From: Misgurnus anguillicaudatus
Taxonomy: Eukaryota; Chordata; Actinopteri; Cypriniformes; Cobitidae
Direction of reading: 5' to 3'
Assembly (NCBI RefSeq): GCF_027580225.2
Contig: NC_073346.2
Location: 2,127,001-2,191,000 of the forward strand
DNA length: 64,000 nucleotides
Within the stretch, counting starts at the first letter, position 1; each line of letters begins with the position of its first letter. The translations under genes and the position numbers were made by a program. The notes under the pieces are model-generated. The model searched no databases and was not told the DNA's origin. It was given only the letters and a program-made list of their open reading frames with translations. Positions 13,201 through 22,943 of this stretch are shown here, piece by piece.

Positions 13201-16200
13201 TGAGAAATCATCCCAGAACTACACGGGAGGAGCTGGTCAATGACCTGAAAAGAGCTGGGACCACAGTTTCCAAGTTTACTGCTGGTAATTAGAGGTCGAC
13301 CGATTTATCGTCCGGCCGATTAATTGGCCGATTTTTGGCATATTTTAAAAAATCAGCTTTGGCCGATTTTGCTGCAAAATTAGGCCGATTAATATGCAGG
13401 CGCATCTGCAGGCACCTAAGTGTTGTTGTAGAACTCGTGACGCTGCCTCTTGCTGCAAGCAGACCGCTCCCGTCTCGTGTGTGTGCAGCCATGCCTTGTT
13501 CACAAACAGCTTTAGTAAACGATGGCGGGATTGCACGAATTAAGCAGCCAGTACAACAGCGCGACGGGCTTATGTCTTGCGGTGCACTGTCCGTGCAAAG
13601 ATTAGGCTCATTTCATGTGATTAATGAGTGATGATGATCTTTCTTTGCGTGACAGAGAGAGCTAGTGATGGGCTCCAGCTCTACATTTTAGTGATGGCAG
13701 TCCGGCTCTTTTCATAGATTCGGCTCTTCTGGCTCGGCTCCCTTAGAAGAGCCGGCTCTTACGGTCCCACCCCTGCCTGCGTCTAAAGATTCGTCTCTGC
13801 TCGTTCGCTACAAAGAATCAGCTCTTAGAGCCGGCTCATTCGCGAACGACCCATCACTAGAGAGAGCAGAACCGCGCGTGCACTCTTTCTGCCTTTAAAC
13901 TGTCTCCCTGCTTTTATTACTCAAAACAAAACTGACTCGATGGCGAAAGGTCGGAAGACCAAATCATATCCACCGAGGAAATGTTTTACGTGTTGCTACA
14001 GTAACACTTTGTTTACAGTTTTGCGCTGCTCAGCCTGGATTACAACACAATGCGTCCGATTCGCGAACTGACTCCTTTGAACGGATTCGTTTGAATGAAC
14101 GGTTGAAACAACAGATCTGTCCCAACACTAAACTCACAAGACGTCACTGTCAGCACAATCAGTCACTTATAGCGCCTCAGAAATGAGAATGTAAATGTGT
14201 TTAGAAAGAGTTGCCCTAAATAACAGTCTCAACTAAAAAACATTATGATGAATAAATAATTTATCAGATCTACCAAATAAGGATTTTATCCTACAAAGCA
14301 ATAAAAGCCATGGTAAAAAACTGATCAAAGATGATGACAGCAGAGTATCAGGTAATATCTGTGTCTGATAAATGCATGGTGCAGAGGAGGTTGTAAGACC
14401 AGTCATAATTTTTTTAAATACTTTGACTTATTAGTGACATTTTACATTTAAAATATCTGCTAAGGATGAGAACATTTTGATTATTATGTACATATAGAAA
14501 ATCGGCCAAACATATCGGCCGCCCTGATTTCTAAATATCGGCATCGGCCAGAGAAAAAGCCATATCGGTCGACCTCTACTGGTAATACACGTCATGGTTT
14601 GAAATCATGCATGGCACGTAAAAAAAGTTCCCCTGCTTAAACCAGCACATGTCCAGGCCCGTCTTAAGTTTGCCAATGACAATTTGGATGATCCAGAGGA
14701 GTCATGGGAGAAAGTCATGTGGTCAGATGAGACCAAAATATAACTTTTTGGTCATAATTCCACTAAACGTGTTTGGAGGAAGAAGAATGATGAGTCCCAT
14801 CCCAAGAACACCATCCCTACTGTGAAGCATGGGAGTGGTACCATCATGCTTTGGGTGTGTTTTTCTGCACATGGGACAGGGTGACTGCACTGTATTAAGG
14901 AGAGGATGACCGGAGCCATGTATTGCGAGATTTTGGGGAACAACCTCCTTCCCTCAGTTAGAGCATTGAAGATGGGTCGAGGCTGGGTCTTCCAACATGA
15001 CAATGAAGCATGTTGAAGCACACAGCCAGGATAACCAAGGAGAAGCTCTGTAAGAAGCATATCAAGGTTCTGGTGTATCATGGGTCTCCAGACCTAAACC
15101 CAATAGAGAATCTTTGGAGGGAGCTCAAACTCCGTGTTTCTCAGCGACAGGCCAGAAACCTGACTGATCTAGAGAAGATCTGTGTGGAGGAGTGGGCCAA
15201 AATCCCTCCTGCAGTGTGCGCAAACCTCGTGAAAAACTACAGGAAACGTTTGACCTCAAACAAAGGCTACTGTACCAAATATTAACATTGACTTTCTCAG
15301 GTGTTACTTATTTCCAGCTGTATCATACAAATAAATAGTTAAAAATCATCTATTGTGATTTCTGGATTTTTTTTAGATTATGTCTCTTACAGTGGACATG
15401 CACTTACAATGACACTTTCAGACCACTCCATGATTTCTTAGTGGGAGAACTTGCAAAATAGCAGGGTGTTCAAATACTTATTTTCCTCAATGTAAGTAAT
15501 GTTTTTAGTAAGGCATCTTTGTTAAAACTAGTTATATTTCCTAATTAAACTAAGGCCTAGTCCTGGCTTAAGTTAATCCCTGTCTGGGAAACCACCCCAA
15601 GATGTTCAAGTGCATTCATACCAGGCCTCACGAAACTTCTTGAGAACGTTGGGTCTGTCCTGGTTTCTGCGTCGCCTGAACCAGCGCTGAATCTGTCTTT
15701 CCGACCAGCCTGTCTGCTTGCACAGTTCCTCTACCGAACTCTGAACACAACAAAGTGAAGACAACAATTTATGTGGTGATGTTGGTCTATGTGTGTCTTT
15801 ATGACAGTCTATGTGACAGTAAAGTGTGGTGAGCATTTTCTGCACCTGTCTGGGTTCTTTAGCTGCATTGCAGTAATGGGACTCCAGTGTTCGGTTGTAT
15901 GCAACTGGCCGTCTTACAGTTTCCTTAACACCCAGCAATGAGGCTAGCGGTGTAGCGACAAACCTACATACAGTACCAAAAAAAGTACAAGAGAAAGTAC
16001 AATATCAGTGACACAATATTGTATTGTTATGATGACCTATTTTGTCTCTATCCAATGGTCAACAGAGAGAAAGGATAAAAGAGCCCCAACCCACCTTTCA
16101 AAGACTTGTCGAACAATAAGAAACATGATAGCAATTGGCACTGCCACCCACAGATCCTGTGGCTTTGCGTAGACCTGCCCATCTTCTAGGTCGGCCCACC

Positions 16201-16261
16201 CATGGCCTTCAGGAAACCAGAGATAATCCTGCCAGAACACTTCACTCAACCATTTCAACAT
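5609..16261 (-). CDS. cers2-like: Ceramide synthase (CerS2/CerS3-like), complete 10-exon coding region
   Basis: This is an ER multi-pass enzyme that N-acylates sphingoid bases with fatty acyl-CoA to give (dihydro)ceramide. Coding exons in transcription order are 16095-16261, 15846-15963, 15622-15740, 9710-9767, 9556-9606, 9217-9309, 7541-7669, 7030-7136, 5870-6023 and 5609-5758. They total 1146 nt, that is 381 residues plus stop, against about 380 in human CerS2, and every intron is GT/AG and in phase. Visible features are an N-terminal membrane segment (about 35-54), a Hox-like domain (about 65-130, [18 protein letters not shown]), a TLC domain (about 136-332) with the Lag1p motif and catalytic His210-His211, and an acidic tail with DERSDKDE. 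The tail and the TLC region look closest to CerS2, while GVKETVRR near residue 67 recalls CerS3, so the paralog is uncertain. The N-glycosylation sequon that CerS2 has near the N terminus is absent. The ATG is chosen because it matches the family start. Confidence 0.93.
5870..6023 (-). CDS. Ceramide synthase coding exon 9
   Basis: Residues 282-332 contain the last two membrane segments ([30 protein letters not shown]) and end FKFLTSN. The acceptor is ttgcag and the donor AAT|GTACGT. Confidence 0.93.
6339..6496 (+). pseudogene. Possible THAP-like first-exon remnant inside a ceramide synthase intron
   Basis: Starting from an ATG, the frame reads [15 protein letters not shown], later PG then a TAG stop, then [16 protein letters not shown], and ends at a good donor GCG|GTAAGT (6497). 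The CVFGC start and the spacing to the later part recall fish THAP-type zinc-finger first exons, which often belong to transposon-derived genes. The in-frame stop and the absence of further exons suggest a broken copy. It is antisense to the host gene, in intron 9. The family call is tentative. Confidence 0.3.
7030..7136 (-). CDS. Ceramide synthase coding exon 8
   Basis: Residues 246-280 run from [14 protein letters not shown] through a membrane segment to TRLIIFPF. The exon ends CG|GTACAC, with codon 281 (Arg) shared with exon 9. Human CerS2 and CerS3 have Trp at this position. Confidence 0.92.
7541..7669 (-). CDS. Ceramide synthase coding exon 7 (catalytic Lag1p motif)
   Basis: Residues 203-245 begin [20 protein letters not shown] and end [10 protein letters not shown]. 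His210-His211 and the acidic positions Asp238 and Asp241 are the family's essential residues and are intact. The acceptor is atcttag and the donor GAG|GTAAGA. Confidence 0.95.
7910..8095. mobile_element. TA-flanked miniature element (TIR cactgtaaaa)
   Basis: The left end is cactgtaaaagttggttcaa and the right end ttgaaccaacaaatatt...acagtg, with internal palindromy (gttaaccaggtaac). Both ends are flanked by TA (7908-7909, 8096-8097), as for Tc1/mariner-type insertions. It lies in intron 7 of the ceramide synthase gene and has no coding capacity. Confidence 0.65.
8103..8320. repeat. Interspersed repeat fragment, related to 38653-38765
   Basis: The segment starts gaggtggacactacttaagt and contains atgttttccaaggaaaaaca and gataaaatacgaatacttga. 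The last part is about 85% similar by eye to 38653-38765, on the same strand. No ends can be defined. It is in intron 7 of the host gene. Confidence 0.5.
8318..8355. repeat. Perfect 14-bp hairpin
   Basis: aataaccgaatgct (8318-8331) and its exact reverse complement agcattcggttatt (8342-8355) are separated by a 10-nt loop. It sits within the host intron at the edge of an interspersed repeat. Its function is unknown. Confidence 0.7.
8600..8859. mobile_element. Miniature element (TIR cactcttagaa)
   Basis: It begins cactcttagaaaggatgtgt and ends acacatttgttcttagagtg. The interior is many copies of the word taacacat or its complement. It is non-coding and AT-rich. The immediate flanks share only TG, so the superfamily is undetermined. 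Confidence 0.6.
9217..9309 (-). CDS. Ceramide synthase coding exon 6
   Basis: A 93-nt exon encoding residues 172-202. It includes [20 protein letters not shown] and ends with the conserved SDVKRK just before the Lag1p motif core. The acceptor is ctctcag and the donor AAA|GTAAGC. Confidence 0.93.
9556..9606 (-). CDS. Ceramide synthase coding exon 5
   Basis: A 51-nt exon encoding [17 protein letters not shown] (155-171), equivalent to the DKPW(F/L)YD...W.GYP loop of the family. The acceptor is tctttag and the donor CTG|GTGAGT. Confidence 0.92.
9710..9767 (-). CDS. Ceramide synthase coding exon 4
   Basis: A 58-nt exon, too short to be seen as an open frame. The acceptor is ttgcag. It encodes [19 protein letters not shown] (136-154), the second membrane segment, and has a GAT|GTAAGT donor. 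WRFAFYL matches the start of the TLC domain in CerS2/3. Confidence 0.9.
10037..10945. mobile_element. Second, interrupted copy of the 1640-1941 miniature element
   Basis: The left part (about 10037-10140, gctgtttctcaataccaag...) and the right part (about 10790-10945, aatgcattctggga...gatgacgtttcacaagtcc) match the element at 1640-1941 in order. About 650 bp of unrelated sequence separates them, including a (TA)n tract at 10232-10268. The right terminus is degraded. It lies in ceramide synthase intron 3. Confidence 0.5.
10232..10268. repeat. (TA)n microsatellite
   Basis: About 18 uninterrupted TA dinucleotides preceded by a run of A. Open frames across it (IYIYI) are artefacts. Confidence 0.9.
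11161..11604. mobile_element. hAT-type non-autonomous element
   Basis: The ends are cataggttttcaaact and agtttgaagacctctg, matching the hAT terminus cagtggttctcaaact seen complete at 32694. Flanking octamers gtctaggg (11153-11160) and gtctaggt (11605-11612) match 7/8, as expected of hAT target duplications. The interior is AT-rich and non-coding, in host intron 3. Confidence 0.7.
12454..13183. mobile_element. 730-bp DNA element inserted in the Tc1 transposase
   Basis: The ends are ggtctcttacacactgca and tgcagtgtgtacgggacc, an 18-bp inverted repeat with two mismatches. They interrupt the Tc1 frame between ...cacctcgtggggtctc and aatgatcctaagaaagg. The interior is non-coding, with a run of T around 12758. 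No target duplication could be identified, so the superfamily is open. Confidence 0.65.
13290..14578. mobile_element. hAT-type element (TIR tagaggtcgaccgat) inserted in Tc1
   Basis: The termini are tagaggtcgaccgattta and atatcggtcgacctcta. A perfect 8-bp duplication, ctggtaat, flanks it (13282-13289, 14579-14586), which is the hAT signature. Excising it restores the Tc1 reading context. It contains subterminal ggccgat motifs typical of transposase-binding arrays but no transposase frame, and it carries a nested element at 13663-13859. Confidence 0.85.
13663..13859. mobile_element. hAT miniature element nested inside the 13290-14578 hAT element
   Basis: It starts tagtgatgggct and ends gacccatcacta, with perfect 8-bp duplications gagagagc on both sides (13655-13662, 13860-13867). 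The interior is palindromic around gagccggctc. At 197 bp it is the innermost layer of the intron 3 nest. Confidence 0.85.
15622..15740 (-). CDS. Ceramide synthase coding exon 3 (Hox-like domain core)
   Basis: Residues 96-134 contain the basic helix [18 protein letters not shown] and KKFREA. The exon ends TG|GTATGA, with codon 135 (Cys) split to exon 4. A transposon nest ends only about 22 nt past this donor. Confidence 0.93.
15846..15963 (-). CDS. Ceramide synthase coding exon 2
   Basis: The acceptor tatgtag at 15965-15964 joins to make Arg56, followed by [18 protein letters not shown] and ending with KEPRQ at residue 95. The donor is CAG|GTGCAG. This is the linker into the Hox-like domain. 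Confidence 0.92.
16095..16261 (-). CDS. Ceramide synthase coding exon 1
   Basis: Encodes residues 1-55 and two bases of codon 56. It begins [19 protein letters not shown], contains the family signature WADLED and ends with the first membrane segment ([15 protein letters not shown]). The donor is AG|GTGGGT at 16094-16093. The ATG is 2 nt inside the exon: the acceptor AG is at 16264-16263. Confidence 0.92.
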
Positions 16262-16262
16262 A

Positions 16263-16264
16263 CT
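16263..16264 (-). promoter_or_regulatory. Splice acceptor of an upstream noncoding exon
   Basis: The minus strand reads tcttctgcag|TATG, so the exon carrying the ceramide synthase start begins 2 nt before the ATG. At least one untranslated exon, and the promoter, must lie at higher coordinates. Confidence 0.7.
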
Positions 16265-16824
16265 GCAGAAGACAAATAGAGAGCAAGTTTACCGTCACCA
16301 TCTAGCCATCTGTATGTCTCTTGTACAGTCTCCTGTAGGTTTTTAGTTAACCAAAAACAAGACCTTGTGTGTGTACTGCTTATGCTTTATGTGATCAAAA
16401 GGCATTTTAAAAAGAAATGTTCATGGCCCAGACCTGCGTTAATGTTCTGGCTATAGATATTGCAATTATGGCAAAGCAGAAGTATTTAGGTACATTTGTT
16501 TCAACTGTAAAAAAACACATTATACATTCCAGACAATGTACTCATTTAAAATGAGTGAACTGTACTCAAAGTTTATTCAACTCAAAAGTTTTATGTGTGT
16601 GTTCAACGATTTCACAAACTCAAATAAAATGAGTTTAAAAAAGTAAAAGCTAACATAAAAATTTTAGTTATAACTTCCAAACAGAGTCATTTCAATACAA
16701 CAACCTCATTTTAACAAACACTGTAAATAATTGCAAACTTTTAGTGGTTGTGATGAGTTTTACGGCATTTAATCTGCCAGGTAAGCTAGGAAAGATTCTA
16801 GCACTGCAAATTTACTTTAGTTAA

Positions 16825-17169
16825 AGGTTCTCTAAGCAAATTCACACGTTTTAGACCATATAACATTTTTTGTTACATACAGCAAACATCTCCTCACTAT
16901 CTGCTTGCTGCCTGTCCGCTGATCAAACTGTAAAAAAACGCGTTCTCTGTAGACAGCCCAGCCTCCACAAACTGCAATAATAACAAACTGGCCAAACCTA
17001 CACCAGAAACCATAACAAAGTGTTCTAACCAATAAACGCCAAGAAGGATTTGGGGGTTGGGTTTGGGCGCGTTCATGAAAGCACGGAAGGGAGGGGGAGG
17101 AGTTAACTACGCTCAGTTTGTTTGAAAGCACATTTCAAAAATCAACACACAGATTCGCTTAGAGAACCT
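16825..17169. mobile_element. TTAA-flanked miniature element
   Basis: The ends aggttctctaagcaaatt and attcgcttagagaacct are inverted repeats, and TTAA abuts both sides (16821-16824, 17170-17173). The interior (345 bp in all) is non-coding with a G-rich patch near 17050-17100. TTAA targets are used by piggyBac and Kolobok elements; the ends lack the usual piggyBac CCY start. Confidence 0.75.
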
Positions 17170-17731
17170 TTAAACAACACGATTGGTTAAGGAGGCTTTC
17201 CAGTTCCCAACATGCTTTGCATGAGCCTTTTGAAATAGTGATATTTTATGTGGCTTTTAGTAAAGAGAAAAATCTCAATAGTTTTAAACATTCAATTATG
17301 TTGGAGATTTAGAAAAGTTTGCTATTTTTTAGTTCTGTGGCTACCATTGTTCAGAAGTGTAGTTACCATACCAAGTGTTACCATTGTTCAGCCTGTGTCC
17401 TCAGGCTATAGGTCGGTATGTGTTGCTTTATCATATAAACAATAACTGTTTTCTAGCTCAGTTTCTTCACACTTACACATAAGTCACGTAGTCTGTTACT
17501 GTGACTTATGGTAAACACTCATTAAGGTAAAACAGTAGTTTTAAGTATAATGTATATAAAATATAAACTTGTATAAATATACAAGAAATATGAAGTTTGG
17601 ATTCATTTTAATCTATAAATATAATTTACTTGGTTTACTTAAAACTTTTGTGGAAACAGATTCCCTAAAAAGATACTTTGTTTTACAGTGTAGGTGGTTG
17701 CTCAGGTGTACTAAAAAAACCAAGTTTCTAT
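17170..17731. other. Unassigned intergenic sequence
   Basis: AT-rich DNA with short chance frames only. No RNA gene, terminal repeat or splice-supported exon is recognised. Confidence 0.4.
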
Positions 17732-18181
17732 TAGTGATGCACCGATGTATCGGCCACCGATATTTATCGGCCGATTTTTGATGAATTTGAAACCATCGGC
17801 ATATCGGCAATAGCACGAGAAAGGCCGATACCGATTGTTTATTAATTAACTGCATAAAGAAATCCATTATATGTAAAAAAAAAAGAGTTAATGATGTTAA
17901 TAAAATAAATGCTGAATAGCAAAAACCACCTTTGAAGGTTGTCATGCTGTCTTATTATATTTGTTTTAGCTTAATTTGTGTCTCTCTTATTTTGTTGGTC
18001 AGTTGAATGTTAATTAGATCCAATCCATGTTCAGTAAAAATAATTTGATGCAGAAATAAACTAGCTAATAGACCAACTGTATAGTATTGTATACAAGTGT
18101 TTAATATCGGTATCGGCCAGAAGATGTCCGTTTAAATCGGAATCGTTATCGGCCCAAAAAAATCCTATCGGCGCATCCCTA
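17732..18181. mobile_element. hAT-type element (TIR tagtgatgcaccgat)
   Basis: The left end tagtgatgcaccgatgtatc and the right end cctatcggcgcatcccta are inverted repeats, with subterminal tatcggcc copies. Flanking gtttctat (17724-17731) and gtttctac (18182-18189) match 7/8. At 450 bp it is non-autonomous. Confidence 0.82.
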
Positions 18182-18189
18182 GTTTCTAC

Positions 18190-21057
18190 TATATTCTGTA
18201 TATATCGAGAATATATTTTGTATAATGAAACCGTATTAGTAATTGCTATTTTATATATCTTTTTTTTTTTCTTTTTCCCTGGGGGAAACACTACAACAGG
18301 GCTGCCCAACTTGAAGCAGCCAATTAAGGTCTTACTAAGCATATTAGAAACTTTCTTTCAACCTTCTGCTCTACAACCTTCTGGGGGACCCATAAAAACA
18401 CATGTAGTTTAAAAACCCCTGGTTTAGATTTATTCTTCAGTGTCTATTTCTGCCGTGTTTGTCATTAACCAGTTAAAAATCTGAATACATTTGATTACAT
18501 TTTAATTACTTTAAAGGGATAGGTCACCCAAAAAAGAAACATTTTGTCATTACTACTTCTAAACCTGTATGAGTTTCAAGACGCATCTATATTTCGGTGC
18601 ACCTGCTATGCGTCTACATTTAAAATAAACTTGAGCACGACTTGATGCGAACGGCCGCTAAAAGAAAAAAGATGTACAAATCGTAATTCTTGAGTTTTTA
18701 AGTCATAGATGTAACAATGAATGTCATATCGTCTATTTCAGAAGTAATACAAATATATTTGATGCTAAACTCATCTATAAGCTTCATATTATGAATTTGA
18801 CGTTTTCTCAATTTTGAAAGTCCATTATATATTTGTTCTTTTTTGACACAAAGTAGGCTTACCTTATGTTATTTGGCAATATACATGATCTAAGTATTTA
18901 AATATGGAAAAAAGGATTTTTATTTTTCCATCTGTTTCCTCTGCATAAATCTTGCTTGTATATTGTAAATCAGGGGTTTCCAAACTTTTTCAACCCAACA
19001 CGTAATCTCAAGACCCACCTCTTTAAAAAAATAGAAATATAGGGGAAAACACGTACATACACGTTGTTCCCTTTCAGTAGTTTTTAATAAGTTTATTTGA
19101 ATAATATTAAAATCCCATATGGTAGAGCTGCACAAATAAAAATTATAATTGTTTGACTACTGTACTTGCATTGAATTGGAAATTAAGTATTTGAAAAATG
19201 CAATGAATTGCAAGGCTGCAGAGAACATTGCACTATTGCAAACTTTTACTACTGAGAATTTAATTCTATTATTTTAATATAGTCAGTCGTGAACGAAAGT
19301 GGGCCGGTCTAGGGCATGAAACTTCAGGGCTCCCGTAAATAATGACAGAATTTAAATTTTTGGGTAAATGCAGCATGGTTTTCTTTTGAAATAAATGTTC
19401 TGCGAACAATGTAACTATTGCAGAGGTGCACATTGCGGTGTCAATGCTGAAACTATATATTGTGCAGCCCTACTTCCTTAGCAAAAAGTATTAAAGTGTA
19501 AATTATTATTCTGTCAGATGATAAATGAGTGAATTGAGGAAGGGATATCTAAAACATACTTATACAGCATATAGTACTGCATACTTTATCTATAACTTCA
19601 GTACTTAGAGTAAATTGATTTTTTTAATGCCAACTGTAAATCCAACAAACAAACTGTGTCTACAGCAAAATATGTAGCATGACAACATCATTCCATTCTG
19701 TGTGGTTAACAGATAAGAAATGGTCTTCCTTTAGATATCACAAAAAACACAAAGTAAACGGATGTGGTTAGTGGTAAAGAGGGAACTGGAGACGCTGGTA
19801 AGATGGTCCCTTCCTGTCTAATGGGTGGTTATCTGTGTTAACACTATTAAATGAATGTAGTCAGGGTAATGCACATTGCATAATTGTCACAGTGAAAGAT
19901 TATTATATTGAGATTTGAAAAATGTCAAAAACTAAGCTCAGATTTGCTAAGTCTGCAAACAAACAATCATTATTAATACAGGGTTCACTGTGGGACTCAA
20001 ACATTTCCCATAAAACGGACCCACATTCAGATTATTTTACCTATACAAATAATTTTACAGCTTCATACGTTTAATGTATTTTAACGATTGTGTCATTTGT
20101 CTGAGTTCTAATTATTTTCTTTTAAGGAATTTTAGGAGAAACATCTTTAAGTTAAAACTTCAAATCAAACAAAACTGCGAAGTCAATCAAATCTCCTGAG
20201 CTATGAATAAGCAACCATTGAGCAATAATAACATTTTCCTCTGGGTGAAAACATGCAAGTGCATCAGACTGATAACATTGCAAATACAGTAAGATAAGGT
20301 TTTAAAAGTCTTTCTGTGGTATTTGAGCACCTCTGTAAACACAAGCATGCATTTTCATCACAGTCAGATACGCATGTGAGGGTCACACTTGTTCCATCCA
20401 AATAAAAACAGCAGTGCTCCAATGACAGCCTGCATCTCACATCTCATTGGCAAGTCAAAGTCATGTGATTCAACTCTGACCATTCTCCTTTGAACCAATC
20501 ACTGCACTGCATGAGCATCTGGTGGTAAAGTGAGAATGAAAGTCAAGCCGTTTGGGAGGGGCTGAGTCTAAATACTTAGATCTTGCTCACACTGTCAGTC
20601 CAAATCCGATTTTGGTGCATAATATCTGATTGAAATCCAATCACATTTAGAACGTGTGAATGGCCAAAAAACTTATGAAATAATTTTTTTTCTAATCTGT
20701 TTCAGGCTACATCCAGAGGTGGTTCAAAAAATTAATTTCAGTCTGACCGCTCTGATCGCATTTGTGTAGCTTTTTGGTTACGTCATGCTGTCACATCAAG
20801 TAAACGCAACCACAGCGCAAACTTTGTAAGAGTCCATTTCTGACTAAATTACAGGGGTGTTTGGGAACGTCCATGTATTGGGGAATATAGTTTCTACAAC
20901 GTCAGATGTTGAATTGCCATAAAGTATGCTATCATGTACAGACTTAAAACCCCTATTATTTATTTAGTCATAGCTGTGTGCTGAAAACTGAATGATATAA
21001 GTGGTGACTAATAGTAATGTTTTAACATGTCGTTGAGAAACACTGCAATGTAATGGG
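18190..21057. other. Repeat fragments and unassigned sequence
   Basis: A degraded hAT-like end occurs near 18290-18420 (cagggctgcccaactt, then acccctgg). Another, aggggtttccaaacttttt, is near 18970. Around 20595-20830 a segment starting acactgtcagtccaaatcc looks like another dispersed repeat. The rest shows no coding, RNA or boundary signals that I can support. Confidence 0.35.
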
Positions 21058-21858
21058 TTGCAAAGGGGCAGAAAGTTTCCGGTAAATTTCCTGAAACATT
21101 CTATGGGAACTTAATCTTGGGAATTTTTGAAACACTCCAAATTAGAAATTTAACAGCAATTTATGGGAATTATTTTGATATTTTGGGAAATGTATATAAA
21201 CTGTATCATATATAAACATAAACATTTTGTTTGGTCATAAGCATGGAAGGTAATAAAAAAAAAATAACGTCTTGGCTGATTTTATTGTAAGTAGAACTTT
21301 AATTAATTCTTTCATTGAGTAACACAAAAGCATAATAAACATTATTATTAGTAGTATGATTGTGCTAACATACATTTTAGATTTACTGGCTAGCCAGTTG
21401 CTGTCAACGCATTTTGGTATTTGTTAGTTTAACTGTTAAAATGAAGCAAGTGTGGCTTCTGTGGTAGTCAAGGTCTGGAAAATGGAGGGGAAGAAAATGT
21501 AAAATCGTGAATTAGATCATTGGTGCTCTATAAATGATCTTACCTAAATGTTTTCTCAGTCAGTGTATTTGTCTTTACAATGGTTGTTGCACACTAGCTT
21601 TCACACAGCACAAGGAAGTTTTAAACAAATGTATGTAATTTACGTGAATACATGCAAAGATGGACCTTTTGACATTTTCTTTTTGTGTGCAGGATTCTAA
21701 AAATGATCTGTGCATGTTATGAAAGAGGGGACAACATGCAGGGGATGTGGCCTCAATTGCCCTTGAGGAAGCAGTGTACCTGTGACTGAGTAATCTGCAG
21801 GGTAGAAATTCAACTGAAATTGCAATTAATCTTGTTGTTTTAAACTAAATTCTGTTAA

Positions 21859-22561
21859 AGGTGCAGTATGTAAATTTTAGCAGCATCTAGTGGTGAGGTT
21901 GCCAATTGCAACCAACGGCTCAGTCCACTGCTCATCCCTTGCTTTCGAAACGCATAGAGAAGCTACGGTAGACGCCTCCGGACAAACATGTCATTGTCGG
22001 AGACAACTTAGTAAAAAAAGGTTGTCCGTTAAGGGCTTCTGTAGAAACATGGCGTCACAAAATGGCGTCTTCCACGTAAGGGAACCCTCTGTGTATGTAG
22101 ATAAAAACGTCTCATTCCAAGGTAAAAAAACATAACGGTTCATTCAGTGTTTCCCATACATTGATTTATTTGTGGTGGCCCACCACAGAATCAACACTGG
22201 CCCCCACAAATAGAATTTTCATGATTCCCATTTACATTTTTATTTCACCATTCAAAACAGCTTAATTCGGCTTAAAATATAATTTGATATATAATACAGA
22301 TCAAATACAGATACAGATCAAAGAGTAGAAGTGAAACATATTTCAGATGCCAACACTAGATCAAACACAAACACGACATGATGACGTCACATATATGCTA
22401 ATTAGTGGGTGACGTCATAACCACCACAGTCTCCTCAAAATCCTGTGGGAAACACTGACGGTTCATTATAAAAAGATCTTTACACAACCCTGATAATATA
22501 GTTTTGTATATTATTTTGCATTTCTGTCAAGAGATCCTTCTAAAAATTACACACTGCACCT
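21859..22561. mobile_element. TTAA-flanked element (TIR aggtgcagtatgtaaattt)
   Basis: The left end aggtgcagtatgtaaatttt and the right end aaaaattacacactgcacct are inverted repeats, flanked by TTAA (21855-21858, 22562-22565). It hosts another element at 22145-22457. An open frame in its left half has no recognisable domain. Confidence 0.75.
22145..22457. mobile_element. Nested miniature element (TIR cagtgtttccca)
   Basis: The termini cagtgtttcccatac and tgtgggaaacactg are inverted repeats. Perfect 10-bp direct repeats acggttcatt flank it (22135-22144, 22458-22467). The ends look hAT-like, though hAT duplications are normally 8 bp. It is non-coding. Confidence 0.75.
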
Positions 22562-22943
22562 TTAAATACTGTTATGTTTAAACTACATTTCCGTTCCCTG
22601 TTATAGACAACTCTGCAATTTTTTTCAAATTCCCAGTTTATTCCTATATTTTCCTGTTAATTATCATATATTCCCATTAATTAATAGAAAGTATTCTTAA
22701 CTTTCACCCTTACCTAAGTGTTCACACTAATCATTTCACAGTAGTTTCTGACAACATCCGGCAATGATCGCTGCGGTTGCTATAGTTACCTTTAACAGTA
22801 AACAGAACATAAACCACAAAGCCAAACCCTTGCTTAAACCACATTGTATTAATATATTTGTGCTATGGAGAGTACAAACATCACAGAAAACAAAAAAAGG
22901 TAAACCAAACTAAAGAGAGGACGAAAAGGCAGTTCTTTTAGAA

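Larger units (their letters stand above)
12259..15285 (+). pseudogene. Tc1 transposase pseudogene
   Basis: The start is [20 protein letters not shown], an N-terminal paired-type DNA-binding domain. The C-terminal part near 15090 has [11 protein letters not shown], the last acidic residue of the DDE catalytic triad. The gene is dead: two insertions split it (12454-13183, 13290-14578), an in-frame TAA follows TKI near 14740, and there is an indel near 15008 (gaagcatgttgaagca). It runs plus-strand, antisense to the host gene. Confidence 0.88.
11897..15492 (+). mobile_element. Tc1-like transposon, itself interrupted twice
   Basis: Long inverted repeats (about 200 bp; left cagtgagaaaaataagta, right aatacttattttcctcaatg) are flanked by TA (11895-11896, 15493-15494). 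Shared TIR words include accctgctattttgcaagtt and catgatttct. The transposase-bearing interior is recognisable as the common fish Tc1 family. Insertions at 12454-13183 and 13290-14578 break it. Without them and the TA duplication the element would be about 1.6 kb, the usual Tc1 size. Confidence 0.9.
11762..15598. mobile_element. Miniature element (TIR ggggcagtttccc), outermost layer of an intronic transposon nest
   Basis: The left end ggggcagtttcccggacagg and the right end cctgtctgggaaaccacccc are inverted repeats. Only about 240 bp belong to this element: 11762-11896 and 15493-15598. The rest is an inserted Tc1 element. The right end lies about 22 nt beyond the splice donor of coding exon 3. 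No clear target duplication is seen. Confidence 0.7.

Noticed and set aside
14752..15081. Minus-strand 109-codon frame
   Set aside because: It is antisense to the Tc1 transposase pseudogene.
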